Source: CAMYKD01 sp041617155
GTDB lineage: Bacteria; Pseudomonadota; Alphaproteobacteria; Kiloniellales; JAKSDN01
Assembly (NCBI GenBank): GCA_041617155.1
Contig: JBFJPL010000005.1
Span: 13,590 to 77,589 of the forward strand
Reading direction: 5' to 3'
DNA length: 64,000 nt
The notes under the pieces are model-generated. The model searched no databases. It was not told the DNA's origin and saw only the letters and a list, made by a program, of their open reading frames with translations. Each line of letters opens with the position of its first letter. Within the stretch, counting starts at the first letter, position 1. The translations under genes were made by a program, and so were the position numbers. Below are positions 42,572 through 52,312 of this stretch, in pieces.

Positions 42572-45500
42572 TCATGCCAGCTCGTCGAGCAGCGCCTTGG
42601 CTTCCTTGAGGTCCGGGGTGCCGAAGCCCTCGGTGAACCAGCCGTAGACTGGCGCAAGAAGATCGTGAGCGTCATGGCGTTTGCCCTGCTCGGCCCAGTG
42701 CCGTGCAAGGCTGGTCGCGGCGCGCAGTTCCCAGGATTTGGCGTCTTGCGCCCGCGCGACTTGGATCGCTCTCTGCAAACTTACCGCTGCGGAATCGGCA
42801 TCGCCCGATTGCAGTAGGGCTTGTGCGCGGAGCTGATGAATCCTCGATTCCCACCACCGCTCGCCGGTCTGCTCCCCGATATCTAGAGCTTGGGCCAGCG
42901 TTTCGAGCGCTTCAGCACGCCGCTGCGAGTGCAAGAGACTCTCGGCGAAAAGACATGTGAAGGGTTGAAGCCACGTACGCGCTCCAATCCGGTTCCAGTT
43001 CTCAAGCCCGGTACGAATTCGCTCAAGCCCATCCTCCGCCTGCCCCGTCAGCGCAAGCGCCCAGCCGCTAATGATCAGGGCGCTCGCCTCGGTCTGCACC
43101 AATTTTTGCTCCTCGCTTAGCTGCAGCAGTTTCTCGGCTGTCGACAGCGCCGCAGCCTTGTCGCCGCGCGCCGCATGGGCCGCGCCAAGGAACCAAAGCG
43201 CGAAGGCAAGCGTGGGCGCGTGACCGAGGCGCCGTGCGATTTGCAGGGCGTCCGTGTCATGTCGGTGCGCCCGGTCAGGGAAACCGAGTGCCCAGACGAC
43301 GCCGGCGCCGAGAGCGTGGGCGCAGACCGCCGGGTCATGCCCTAAGTACACAAACGCGTGGTGCTTGTGCTGTTCATAGTCATAAAGAGCCAAACCCTTC
43401 TCGATGTGTTCGTTCGACCTCACGAACGCACCCCGGTACATCGGAATTGGCCACGCGGCATGGTGGGACTGTAACAGCAAGTCGCGGTTAGAAGTGGTCT
43501 TAGCCACCTGAAACAGCTCTTGGGTAACCTGGTCGGCCAGATCAAACCGGCCACGAGTTGCATGAAACAGCCACATTCCCACGAGCGGCGGCACTAAATC
43601 GGCGGACCTTTCGAGCAGACCTGCCAGCGTTCTCGCCCGTTCGTATGCTGTCCCTACCTCTGTCGCCGCCCATCCTTTGACCAGCATCAGGGCAGGCCCA
43701 AGGTGAGTTAGCACCCTAAGCTCGTTCGTGTTGCGTTCGCGGCCTTCGGGCTGAATGTGAATCAGGTCGAGTGCCTTCTGAAAGTGCTGAATGGCCTCGA
43801 TATTGGCGGCCCGTCGCACCGCCTCCTGACCGGCGAGTTGCCGATACTTGATCGCCGGCTCTATCAAGCGGGCTTCGGTGTAGTGATGGGCGAGCAGTTC
43901 GGGCGCCGCCCCTGCCTCGAAAGAAATCGCTTCGAGCGCCTCTGCTACTCGGGCATGCAATTGCTGGCGTTTGGATTTAAGGAGCGAATGGTAGGCGGTG
44001 TCCTGGACCAGAGCGTGCTTGAAGATATACGAGCTTCCGGAACGCTTGCGGCGGCGGTAGACCAACTCCGACTCGACCAGCCGGTCGAGCGCAGCGTCTA
44101 GCTCCGGCTTGGCGCGGTCGGCCACGGCAGCCAGTAGCTCGTGCGAGAACTCGCGCCCGATGACCGCGCCAATCTGGGCTGCCTCCTTGACCGGACCGAG
44201 GCGATCGAGCCGCGCCATGAGAGAGTCGTGCAGGGTTGAAGGGATCGCCAACGGCGGCAACGGACCGGCCAGTTCGTAATGGTCGCCGGCATCGGTGAGT
44301 AGGCCCAATTCGAGTGTCGTCTTGGTCAGCTCCTCGACGAACAGCGGCACACCGTCGGTCTTGGCCAGGATCTGATCGAGCACTTCCGCGGGCAGCGGCT
44401 TGCCGCTCGTGAGGCGCTGCACCACGGCCGCGCCCTGCCGCCAGCTCAGCCGGTTGAGCGAAAGCTGAGTGACACAGGCATGGCCAATCCAAGGTGGTTG
44501 AAAGTCTGGTCGGAAGGTCAGGATCAGCAGCACCGGCAGGCGCACTAGGCACTCGACAACCAATGCCAAAAACTCCTGTGTGCTAGGGTCAATCCAGTGC
44601 ACGTCCTCGAATATCATCAGGACCGGTTCGTGCGCCGCCAATCCCTCGAGCTGCTCGACCAGCGCTTCGAGCGTACGTTGTTTCTGCCGCTGCGGCGTCA
44701 TCTTGAGCGCCGGGAAGCGTTCAGCGGTCGAGATACCCAGGGCCTGGGCAAGCAAAAGCGTGGCTTCGCCCACCTCTGCGGTACCCTGGCCGAGCACAGC
44801 TTCTAGAAGCTCGAACTTGACCTCGACGGTGTCGTCATGGCCAAAGCCTGCGGCTCTCTGGAGCTGGTCGAGTATTGGGTAAAGTGCCGTGTTGACGTGA
44901 AACGGCGAACAGAAGTAGCGCAGGTTGACGTACGAATCATCGGCGAGCTGCGCTCTCAAGCTCTCGACGATGCGCGATTTGCCGATTCCGGGCTCGCCAG
45001 AGAGCAACACGACCTGTCCCTCTCCGTCGCGCGCCTGGCGCCAGCGCGAGAGCAGGAAACGCAACTCTTCGTCGCGGCCGATCAGAGGTGTCAACTCTGC
45101 CCCGTGGCGCGCCTCGAAGCGGCCCTCCATACGACTCTCGCCGGTAACCCGCCAGGCTTGGATCGGTTCAGCAAACCCCTTGAGTTCGCGTGCACCTAGA
45201 TCGGCCAGATCGAACAACTCACCGAGTAGATGACGCGTGCCCGGCCCAATCACCACACTGTTGGGTTCGGCCAAGGTCTGAAGGCGCGCAGCCAAGCTCG
45301 GCGTCTCGCCGACCACCGCCTCTTCTTGTGCCCCACCTTCGCCGACTATGTCGCCGACGATCACTTGACCGGTCGCGATACCAACCCGCGCCGCCAAATG
45401 CTTGCCCGTTGGCGTCATCAACTTTGCGACCGCCTCGGCAAGCTCCAGTCCCGCTCGCACCGCGCGTTCGGCATCGTCCTCATGTGCCTGGGGATAGCCG

Positions 45501-45922
45501 AAGTAGGCGAGCACGCCATCGCCCATGTAGTTGGCGACATGGCCCTCGAAGCGGGTGATTATGCCGGCGCAGGCGCTCTGGTAGGCACGAATCACCTCGC
45601 GCATGTCCTCCGGATCGAGCTGCCCCGACAGCGCGGTCGACCCAACCAGATCGCAGAACATGATCGTGAGTTGGCGCCGCTCAGCTTCCGCCTTGTCAGG
45701 GTGGCCATCGGAGACAGTGCTTTCCACTGCAGGTGGCGCCTGATCGTCGAGGTCGGCAATCGCTGCCAGCAAGACTCGGCGGTGCCCTAGTGAAATGCCT
45801 AAGTCTCTGAGGTCTTGATCGGTCAAGTGAGGGAGGGCCCGCAGATCAACGTCGTTCTCGGTGAAAACGTTCGCATACTGGCCAAGACCCAGATGTTCGA
45901 GCCATCGTATTACTTCACGCAT
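42572..45922 (-). CDS. SAM domain / class III adenylate cyclase / AAA ATPase / TPR protein
   Basis: This 1116-residue protein begins with a SAM domain (residues 5-60, VIRWLEHLGLGQYANVF). A class III cyclase domain (about 80-260) has metal-binding Asp residues in FCDLVGST and YMGDGVLAYFG plus ARVGIATGQVIVGDI. An AAA/STAND-type ATPase (about 280-640) has Walker A GEPGIGKSR and a Walker B-like VLMIFEDVHW. A long TPR-like helical region (about 650-1100) follows. Such cyclases are common in alphaproteobacteria; the signal and the cyclic product (probably cAMP) are not known here. It has no membrane segment. Confidence 0.93.
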   Translation of the reverse strand: MREVIRWLEHLGLGQYANVFTENDVDLRALPHLTDQDLRDLGISLGHRRVLLAAIADLDDQAPPAVESTVSDGHPDKAEAERRQLTIMFCDLVGSTALSGQLDPEDMREVIRAYQSACAGIITRFEGHVANYMGDGVLAYFGYPQAHEDDAERAVRAGLELAEAVAKLMTPTGKHLAARVGIATGQVIVGDIVGEGGAQEEAVVGETPSLAARLQTLAEPNSVVIGPGTRHLLGELFDLADLGARELKGFAEPIQAWRVTGESRMEGRFEARHGAELTPLIGRDEELRFLLSRWRQARDGEGQVVLLSGEPGIGKSRIVESLRAQLADDSYVNLRYFCSPFHVNTALYPILDQLQRAAGFGHDDTVEVKFELLEAVLGQGTAEVGEATLLLAQALGISTAERFPALKMTPQRQKQRTLEALVEQLEGLAAHEPVLMIFEDVHWIDPSTQEFLALVVECLVRLPVLLILTFRPDFQPPWIGHACVTQLSLNRLSWRQGAAVVQRLTSGKPLPAEVLDQILAKTDGVPLFVEELTKTTLELGLLTDAGDHYELAGPLPPLAIPSTLHDSLMARLDRLGPVKEAAQIGAVIGREFSHELLAAVADRAKPELDAALDRLVESELVYRRRKRSGSSYIFKHALVQDTAYHSLLKSKRQQLHARVAEALEAISFEAGAAPELLAHHYTEARLIEPAIKYRQLAGQEAVRRAANIEAIQHFQKALDLIHIQPEGRERNTNELRVLTHLGPALMLVKGWAATEVGTAYERARTLAGLLERSADLVPPLVGMWLFHATRGRFDLADQVTQELFQVAKTTSNRDLLLQSHHAAWPIPMYRGAFVRSNEHIEKGLALYDYEQHKHHAFVYLGHDPAVCAHALGAGVVWALGFPDRAHRHDTDALQIARRLGHAPTLAFALWFLGAAHAARGDKAAALSTAEKLLQLSEEQKLVQTEASALIISGWALALTGQAEDGLERIRTGLENWNRIGARTWLQPFTCLFAESLLHSQRRAEALETLAQALDIGEQTGERWWESRIHQLRAQALLQSGDADSAAVSLQRAIQVARAQDAKSWELRAATSLARHWAEQGKRHDAHDLLAPVYGWFTEGFGTPDLKEAKALLDELA

Positions 45923-46339
45923 GGCGGCATCCCGGATATCAGGACGAAATACTAGCTAGTCGGGACAGAGCAACATAGCGCGAATACAATCCTCAGCGTT
46001 CAAAAAACTGGCGCTGCCTATCCGCCAATCGCCTCATGGGGCAACCAATATCCGCGTTGTGTAACAACCGCCCGTAGGAGGCGGGCTGCGCGAACCGCCG
46101 ATTGTTGATCTGCAAACGAGCTTCGCCAGAGCCCAAGGGGAACGCCTGCTTTTACCGCGCTTGGAGGCTCGGATTCACTCTGAGACAATGCCCAACGGCG
46201 CAAAGGCTTAACGCCGCGCCGAAAGCATCCTATAATGCCAGTGGCATTGGCAGCAGCCGGTGAAATCGCCGGGCGAGCCGGACAAGAGGCGATAGTTGCG
46301 CCACGGACCGGTCCCGGCGTCCTGAGAGGAGGAAGGCGC
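45923..46339. other. Divergent region between the cyclase and the CBS-pair gene
   Basis: These 417 bases contain no supported gene; minus-strand open frames here are antisense shadows. The right part holds a good sigma70-type promoter for the CBS gene overlapped by a palindrome (46210-46250). Between that and the CBS start lies a leader of about 90 bases with no structure that I recognise. Confidence 0.6.
46210..46250 (+). promoter_or_regulatory. Promoter with overlapping palindromic operator
   Basis: TTAACG at 46210-46215 is followed after 17 bases by a perfect TATAAT at 46233-46238. A perfect palindrome AATGCC-AGT-GGCATT (46236-46250) overlaps the -10 box and the expected transcription start. 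A repressor bound there would block RNA polymerase. The downstream gene is the CBS-pair protein at 46340. Confidence 0.65.
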
Positions 46340-46774
46340 ATGAAGGTTCGAGACATGATCGCCGCGAAAGGCGACAAGGTGGCGATCGCCCAGCCGGACG
46401 CGACGGTCGATACCGTGCTCCACCGGCTCAAGCTCGAGGGCATCGGCGCCCTGGTGGTGAGCAAGGACGGCGAGACGGTGAGCGGTATCATCTCCGAGCG
46501 CGACATCGTGCGCGGCCTGCCCGACCACGGTGCCGCCCTTCTCGAAATGCCGGTCTCGAAGATCATGACCAAAGAGGTTAAGACCTGCGCGCCCGAGGCC
46601 AACGTTCAGGAAATCATGTCCGAGATGACACGCAGCCGGTTCCGCCACATGCCGGTGGTCAAGGACGGCAAGCTGTGCGGCATCATCTCGATCGGCGATG
46701 TGGTCAAGAATCGCCTGGAGGAGCTCGAGGCCGAGACCCACGTCCTGCGCGACTACATCGTCGGACGCAGCTAG
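46340..46774 (+). CDS. CBS-pair domain protein
   Basis: This 144-residue protein consists of two CBS domains (VRDMIAAKGDKVAIAQPDATV, and KIMTKEVKTCAPEANVQEIMS) joined by IISERDIVRGLPDHG. It belongs to a common stand-alone CBS family in alphaproteobacteria that probably binds AMP/ATP or NAD-type ligands. The start at 46340 has an excellent AGGAGGAAGG just upstream. It is only distantly similar to the CBS protein of the nqr operon. Confidence 0.93.
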   Translation: MKVRDMIAAKGDKVAIAQPDATVDTVLHRLKLEGIGALVVSKDGETVSGIISERDIVRGLPDHGAALLEMPVSKIMTKEVKTCAPEANVQEIMSEMTRSRFRHMPVVKDGKLCGIISIGDVVKNRLEELEAETHVLRDYIVGRS

Positions 46775-46789
46775 CCCATATCGCCCGGG

Positions 46790-47458
46790 TCAATCGACTG
46801 AATTCGCCAGGATCATGCTGAGCTGGCTGAGCGGCCGGCCAGTCTGCGCCGCCCACCGGTTGAAAGCCGCCTGTGCCTGGCGCCGGCCGCCCTTGCCCTT
46901 GGGCGCCTGCTCCAGCGCGCCCCAGTGGACCAGCGCGCGGCACACGAAGTCGCTCAACACGAAGGTGTCCTTGCCCACCATGCGCAGGAACATCGGCCCG
47001 GAGTTGCCGCCCAGCTGCGTGAAGCGCTTGGCCAGATCGTCCCACAGCTCGACGATCCTTTCGCCCGGCCAGTCGGCCAGATAGGCGCCGAAGCTGCCCT
47101 TCTCCTCGGCCAAGGCGCAGATTGCCGCGGCGTTGTGGCGCACCGATAGCATCTTGCGGGCATGGCGGATCAACCGCTTGTCGCCCAGCAGCCGCTCTAT
47201 GTCCTCGTCGCTCATGGCGCGCACCCGGCGCGGCTCGAAGCCCAGGAAGACCTCTTCGAAGGCCGGCCATTTGGCGTCGACCATGGAATGCTTCAGGCCG
47301 GCGCGAAACACCCGCTGCGACATCCGTGACAGATAGCTGTCGTCGCCGACGGCGCGGAGTTCGGCGGCGGACTTCGGCACCGGCAGGCGTTTCACCAGGG
47401 CATCCGCCCCACCGGCGCGGCCCTGGGCGCTTTCGAGTATTACTTGAAATGCTTTCAT
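46790..47458 (-). CDS. Tag-like DNA glycosylase family protein, divergent
   Basis: This 222-residue protein has the helical fold and segments of the DNA-3-methyladenine glycosylase I family: RMSQRVFRAGLKHSMVDAKW, FEEVFLGFEPRRVRAMSDED and LIRHARKMLSVRHNA. Unlike the Tag encoded at 6.5 kb, it has no zinc-snap Cys/His residues, and the catalytic Glu position (LEGxQAG in Tag) reads RMSQRVFRAG. It may therefore act on a different substrate or be a binding protein. The ATG at 47458 has GAGG 6 bases upstream. Confidence 0.8.
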   Translation of the reverse strand: MKAFQVILESAQGRAGGADALVKRLPVPKSAAELRAVGDDSYLSRMSQRVFRAGLKHSMVDAKWPAFEEVFLGFEPRRVRAMSDEDIERLLGDKRLIRHARKMLSVRHNAAAICALAEEKGSFGAYLADWPGERIVELWDDLAKRFTQLGGNSGPMFLRMVGKDTFVLSDFVCRALVHWGALEQAPKGKGGRRQAQAAFNRWAAQTGRPLSQLSMILANSVD

Positions 47459-47610
47459 CATTGGCCTCGGCTGCTTCCAATGGAGCAATCAGAATACAGG
47501 CTACGGCGATGACTGGTGCAACCATATCCGAATTGCTTTGCCGACCGCCTTCCTGCCACACTGGTGACCGACAAGAAGAAGAAACGCGCTTCGGGCTGGG
47601 GAACAGGGCG

Positions 47611-49623
47611 ATGGACGGGAAGGCCGCCGCGAGCGGCGGGTTCAAGGTCATCGAAAACCAATGGATCGCCATGAGCGACGGCTGCCGGCTGGCCGCCCGT
47701 ATCTGGCTGCCGGACGCCGCCGAAAGCACGCCGGTGCCCGCGATCTTCGAGTACCTGCCCTACCGCAAGCGCGACGGCACGGCCCTGCGCGACGAGATCA
47801 CCTATCCTTTCTTCGCCCGCCACGGCTATGCCGGGGTGCGGGTCGACATTCGCGGCAACGGCGAGTCCGACGGCCTCATGGCGGACGAGTACACCGCCCA
47901 GGAGCACGCCGACGGGGTCGAGGTCATCGCGTGGATCGCGCGCCAGCCCTGGTGCACCGGCGCGGTCGGCATGATCGGCCACTCCTGGGGCGGCTTCAAC
48001 GGCCTGCAGATCGCCGCCCTCGCCCCCGAACCCCTGAAGGCGATCATCACCTCCTGCTCGACCGACGACCGCTATGCCGACGACATCCATTTCATGGGCG
48101 GCTGTCTGAACAACGACAACACGACCTGGTCGCAGCAGATGCTGGCCTATTCCTCACGCCCGCCCGATCCGGCGCTCGCCGGCGATGGTTGGACCGAGGC
48201 ATGGCTAGCGCGCCTGAGGGCGATGCCGCTGTTGGCGGCCAACTGGCTCAGCCATCAACGGCGCGACGCCTTCTGGAAGCACGGCTCGGTCTGCGAGGAC
48301 TACGGCGCGATCAAGGCCGCAGTGCTGGCGGTCGGCGGCTGGTACGACTGCTACACCAACACGGTTCCCCGGCTGCTGGCCGGGCTCGAGGCGCCCGCCA
48401 AGGGCATCATCGGCCCGTGGGAGCATCGCTACCCGCACATGGCCAAGGTCACTCCGAACATCGATTTCCTGACCGAGGCCGTGCGTTGGTGGGACCATTG
48501 GCTGAAGGGCCTCGACAACGGCGTGGCGGACGATCCGGCGCTACGCGCCTTCCTGATCGAAGCGGCCCCGGCGAGCGAGCGGAACGGGCCGCGCGAAGGG
48601 CGCTGGGTCGCGGAGCCGGCCTGGCCCTCGCCCGCCATCGAAATGCGGACTCTGCATCTCGATCCGGACGGCTTGGCCGACGCGCCGGGCAGCGACGCGG
48701 CGATCGAGATCGCCACGCCGCTGCAGCTGGGCCTGAACTGCGGCAACTTCTGCCCGGGTATGCGCATCGACGACGAGCTGCCGGGCGACCAGCGCCCGGA
48801 CGACGCGCTGTCAGTCGTGTTCGACAGCGCGCCGCTGGACCAACCTCTGGCCATCCTCGGCGCGCCGGTGGTGGAGCTGGCGCTGTCGGCGGACAAGCCG
48901 ATCGCCTTCGTCTGCGCGCGGCTTTGCGATGTCGCGCCGAACGGCTCCAGCACGCGGGTCTCGCTCAACCCGCTCAACCTGACCCACCGGGACTCGCACA
49001 AATCGCCGGAGCCGCTGGTGCCGGGCGCAAGCTACCGGGTGCGCTTCAAGCTGTGCGATGCGGGCTACATCTTCCCGGCCGGGCACCGCATCAGGCTGGC
49101 GCTCTCGAGCAGCTATTGGCCGATGCTCTGGCCGAGCCCGGAAGCCGCCACTTTGACGCTGCGCACCGGCGCCAGCAGGCTGAGCTTGCCGGTCCGGCAA
49201 CTGGATGATGACGCAACGGGGCCCTTGATGGCTCCGGCGCCGGAAAATCCGAGCCCGGCGCGCGAGGTTCTAAGGCCGGAGACCAATAGCCGCACAGTCA
49301 GCACCGAAGCCGACGGCGCGGTCCGGATCGAAATTCTTGACGATCTGGGCGCGACGCGCGATCCGGCCAACGGCCTGGAGACCGGCAGCACGGCCCGCCA
49401 CAGCTACCGGATCAAGCCGGACGATCCGCTTTCGGCGGTGACCGAAGGCGCCTGGAGCTTCACCCTGGGCCGGAACAATTGGCAGGTGCGCACCGAGACC
49501 TGGACGCGCATGACCGCCGACAAGACCCACTTCCATCTGACCGCCAGGCTGGAAGCCTATGAAGGCGGCGAACTGCTGTTCGAACGGGACTGGCGCGAGT
49601 CGATCCCGCGCGACTTGGTTTGA
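47611..49623 (+). CDS. CocE/NonD family hydrolase (X-Pro dipeptidyl-peptidase-like)
   Basis: This 670-residue protein has an alpha/beta hydrolase domain with EYLPYRKRD, RVDIRGNGESDG, nucleophile Ser125 in MIGHSWGGFNGL and a catalytic His region around GPWEHRYPHM. A C-terminal jelly-roll domain (about 350-540) ends near PAGHRIRLALSSSYWP. The family hydrolyses esters (cocaine esterase) or X-Pro peptides. No signal peptide is seen, so it is cytoplasmic. It precedes a peptide-type ABC transporter by 91 bases in the same direction, suggesting it processes an imported substrate. Confidence 0.92.
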   Translation: MDGKAAASGGFKVIENQWIAMSDGCRLAARIWLPDAAESTPVPAIFEYLPYRKRDGTALRDEITYPFFARHGYAGVRVDIRGNGESDGLMADEYTAQEHADGVEVIAWIARQPWCTGAVGMIGHSWGGFNGLQIAALAPEPLKAIITSCSTDDRYADDIHFMGGCLNNDNTTWSQQMLAYSSRPPDPALAGDGWTEAWLARLRAMPLLAANWLSHQRRDAFWKHGSVCEDYGAIKAAVLAVGGWYDCYTNTVPRLLAGLEAPAKGIIGPWEHRYPHMAKVTPNIDFLTEAVRWWDHWLKGLDNGVADDPALRAFLIEAAPASERNGPREGRWVAEPAWPSPAIEMRTLHLDPDGLADAPGSDAAIEIATPLQLGLNCGNFCPGMRIDDELPGDQRPDDALSVVFDSAPLDQPLAILGAPVVELALSADKPIAFVCARLCDVAPNGSSTRVSLNPLNLTHRDSHKSPEPLVPGASYRVRFKLCDAGYIFPAGHRIRLALSSSYWPMLWPSPEAATLTLRTGASRLSLPVRQLDDDATGPLMAPAPENPSPAREVLRPETNSRTVSTEADGAVRIEILDDLGATRDPANGLETGSTARHSYRIKPDDPLSAVTEGAWSFTLGRNNWQVRTETWTRMTADKTHFHLTARLEAYEGGELLFERDWRESIPRDLV

Positions 49624-49714
49624 CGCCTTGCCGAACTTGGGGTGCAATGGACGCAAAGCACAAGGCGCTTCGCAGCGGATATACAAATGCGAAGCCCAAC
49701 ACAGGGAGGAAACG

Positions 49715-51304
49715 ATGTCCGACAGTAAGATCGAATGGCTGAGAATACCGCTGGCGAGGCGCCGCTTTCTGCAGGGCGCCTCGGCGCTCGGCCTCGGCGC
49801 CGCCTTCGCCGGAAGCTTTTCCGGTGCCGGCTGGTCGGCCGGCGGCGGCACGCTGAAAAGCCGCACTTACGCCGACATGCGCTCGCTCGACCCCGCCTTC
49901 AGCCAGGGCGTGGTCGACGAGGAGATTCAGGCGCCGATCTACAACAAGCTGATCCAGTACAAGCCCGGCCGCGAGTGGGGCTGGCAGCTCGACGCCGCGG
50001 CCAACATCGAGCAGCCCGATCCGACCCACATCAGGTTCGCCCTGCGAGACGACATCGGATTCACCAACGGCTTCGGCGCCATGACCGCCCAGGACGTCAA
50101 GTTCTCGTTCGAGCGCATCATCGACGACAAGCTGGAGTCGACCAACAAGCCCGACTGGGGGCCGCTCGATCGGGTCGAGGTGACCGGCGAGCGCGAGGGC
50201 GTGATCGTGCTGAAGAATCCGTTCCAGCCGCTCTGGTCGATCACCCTGCCCTATATCACCGGCAACATCGTTTCCAAGAAGGCGTTCGAGTCGGTCGGCG
50301 GCCGGATCGCGACCGAACCGGTGGCGAGCTCGGGCCCCTACCTGCACAAATCCTGGCAGCCTAAGCAGAAGACCACGCTGGTGCGCAACCCGGACTGGAA
50401 GGGCAAGGCCCCGGCCTTCGACGAGATCCAGATCTTCCACATCGACGACGAAAAGACCGCCGAGATCGCCTACGAAGCCGGCGAGCTCGACTTCACCCGC
50501 GTGTCGCTCGGCTCGCTCGAGCGGCTGCGGGCCAAGCCGCCAGCCAACACGACGATCGAGGAGTTTCCTTCGCTCTACTATGTCTGGGTCGGCATGAACC
50601 TGGACAACCCCAAGCTCAAGAACAAGAAGCTGCGCCAAGCGATACAGCACGCGATCGACGTGCCGTCGATCATGGAAGCGGCCTATTTCGGCGTGGCGGA
50701 GCCCTCGACCGGCATCATCGCGCCGGGGCTGCCCGGCCACCGCGACAAGAGCCTGGTGCCGCCGGCCGCCGATTTCGCCAAGGCCAAGCAGCTGCTGGCC
50801 GAGTCCGGCGAGCGCAACGTCAAGCTGGCGCTCGACGTGCTGAACAAGCAGACCAATGTGACCACGGCGCAGATCATCCAGGCGACGCTGGCCCAGATCG
50901 GCATCGAGCTCGAGGTGCGGTTGCACGAAGGGGCGACCTTCTGGTCCCTGGGCGACGAGAAGACTGGCGAGCGCTGGAAGGACGTCGAGCTGATCCTCAA
51001 CCGATTCTCAATGACGCCGGACCCCTACTACGCCACGGCCTGGTTCACGACCGAACAGGTCGGGGTCTGGAACTGGGAGCGCTTCAGCTCGCCGGAGTTC
51101 GACAAGATCCACGCCGACGGTCAGGCCGAGCTCGATGCGGACAAGCGGGCCGCGGGCTACCGGCGGGCGCAGGATCTGATGGAAGAATCAGGCGCCTACC
51201 GCTTCATCACCCACGAGGCCAGCCCGGTGATGTATCGCGCGACGGTGAAGCCGGCGCTCCGGCCCGACGGCCTGCCACTGCTGCGCTACTTCCAAACCGC
51301 CTGA
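49715..51304 (+). CDS. ABC transporter substrate-binding protein (peptide/opine family)
   Basis: This 529-residue periplasmic protein belongs to the SBP_bac_5 (DppA/OppA) family. It carries a Tat-type signal (LARRRFLQGASALGLGAAFA), so it may fold before export. Family segments include DPTHIRFALRDDI, TAQDVKFSFERIID, GSLERLRAKPP and KNKKLRQAIQHAIDV. The ATG at 49715 has a perfect AGGGAGGA site. Peptide, nickel, opine or other substrates are possible in this family. It is the first gene of a five-gene transporter operon. Confidence 0.94.
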   Translation: MSDSKIEWLRIPLARRRFLQGASALGLGAAFAGSFSGAGWSAGGGTLKSRTYADMRSLDPAFSQGVVDEEIQAPIYNKLIQYKPGREWGWQLDAAANIEQPDPTHIRFALRDDIGFTNGFGAMTAQDVKFSFERIIDDKLESTNKPDWGPLDRVEVTGEREGVIVLKNPFQPLWSITLPYITGNIVSKKAFESVGGRIATEPVASSGPYLHKSWQPKQKTTLVRNPDWKGKAPAFDEIQIFHIDDEKTAEIAYEAGELDFTRVSLGSLERLRAKPPANTTIEEFPSLYYVWVGMNLDNPKLKNKKLRQAIQHAIDVPSIMEAAYFGVAEPSTGIIAPGLPGHRDKSLVPPAADFAKAKQLLAESGERNVKLALDVLNKQTNVTTAQIIQATLAQIGIELEVRLHEGATFWSLGDEKTGERWKDVELILNRFSMTPDPYYATAWFTTEQVGVWNWERFSSPEFDKIHADGQAELDADKRAAGYRRAQDLMEESGAYRFITHEASPVMYRATVKPALRPDGLPLLRYFQTA

Positions 51305-51364
51305 CGGCCGCATGGGGCGGCGGGCGACGGCCCTGCCGCCCCATAACCGAAGGACGCCCGCGTC

Positions 51365-52309
51365 ATGCTCGCCTATGCGCTGAAGCGATTATCCCTGGCC
51401 GCCCTGATCTGCCTGGTCGCGGTGACGATCCTGTTCATCATCATCCACGCGGTGCCCGGCGACCCGGTCAGCATCATGCTCGGGCCGCGGGCGACGCCGG
51501 AGATGAAGGCGCTGCTGACCAGCAAGATGAGCCTCGACAAGCCGCTGCCGGTCCAGATCTCGGTGTTCTTCGGCAATCTGCTGCGCGGCGACCTCGGCAC
51601 CGACATCTTCTCGAACCGGCCGGTCGCCACCATCGTCTTCGAGCAGGTGCCCTACACCCTCGCCCTGATCCTGACCTCGATCACCTGGTCGGCGGTGTTG
51701 GGCATTTTGCTCGGCTGCTACGCGGCGGTGCGGCCGAACAGCCTGGGCGACCGTCTGGCCGCCGTTCTGTCGGTCAGCTTCATCGCCGCGCCGGCCTTCG
51801 TCGTGGCGCTCTACTCGCTCTTGGTCTTCGCGGTCTGGCTGAAGTGGTTCCCGGCGATCGGCGCCGGCGAGCAGGGCGACCTGCTCGACCAGCTCAAGCA
51901 CCTGGTGCTGCCCAGCTTCGCCATCGGCCTGAGCTGGGTCGGCTACATCGCCCGCCTGGTTCGGGCCTCGATGCTCGAGGTGATGGGCGAGTTGCACATC
52001 CGCACGGCGCGCGCCTTCGGCCTGCCGGAACGCTGGATCACTTTCCGCTACGCCCTGCGCCTGGCCATCCTGCCGACCATCACGGTGATCGGCGTCGGCA
52101 TGGGCTTCCTGCTGTCGGCCGCGGTCTTCGCCGAGATCGTCTTCGCCCGGCCCGGCCTGGGCAAGCTGGTCATCGATTCCATCACCACGCGCAACTACCC
52201 CGTGGTGATGGGCTCGGTCCTGGTCAGCACGATCCTCTTCGTGCTCGCCACCACGCTGTCGGACCTTGCCAACGCCGCGCTCGACCCGCGCATCCGAAAG
52301 TCGCTCTGA
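51365..52309 (+). CDS. ABC transporter permease, DppB-like
   Basis: This 314-residue inner-membrane permease has the family start MLAYALKRLSLAALICLVAV, the HAVPGDP motif, about six membrane helices and the EAA-type loop (RTARAFGLPERWITFRYALR) that contacts the ATPases. It pairs with the DppC-like permease 3 bases downstream. Confidence 0.95.
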   Translation: MLAYALKRLSLAALICLVAVTILFIIIHAVPGDPVSIMLGPRATPEMKALLTSKMSLDKPLPVQISVFFGNLLRGDLGTDIFSNRPVATIVFEQVPYTLALILTSITWSAVLGILLGCYAAVRPNSLGDRLAAVLSVSFIAAPAFVVALYSLLVFAVWLKWFPAIGAGEQGDLLDQLKHLVLPSFAIGLSWVGYIARLVRASMLEVMGELHIRTARAFGLPERWITFRYALRLAILPTITVIGVGMGFLLSAAVFAEIVFARPGLGKLVIDSITTRNYPVVMGSVLVSTILFVLATTLSDLANAALDPRIRKSL

Positions 52310-52312
52310 GCC

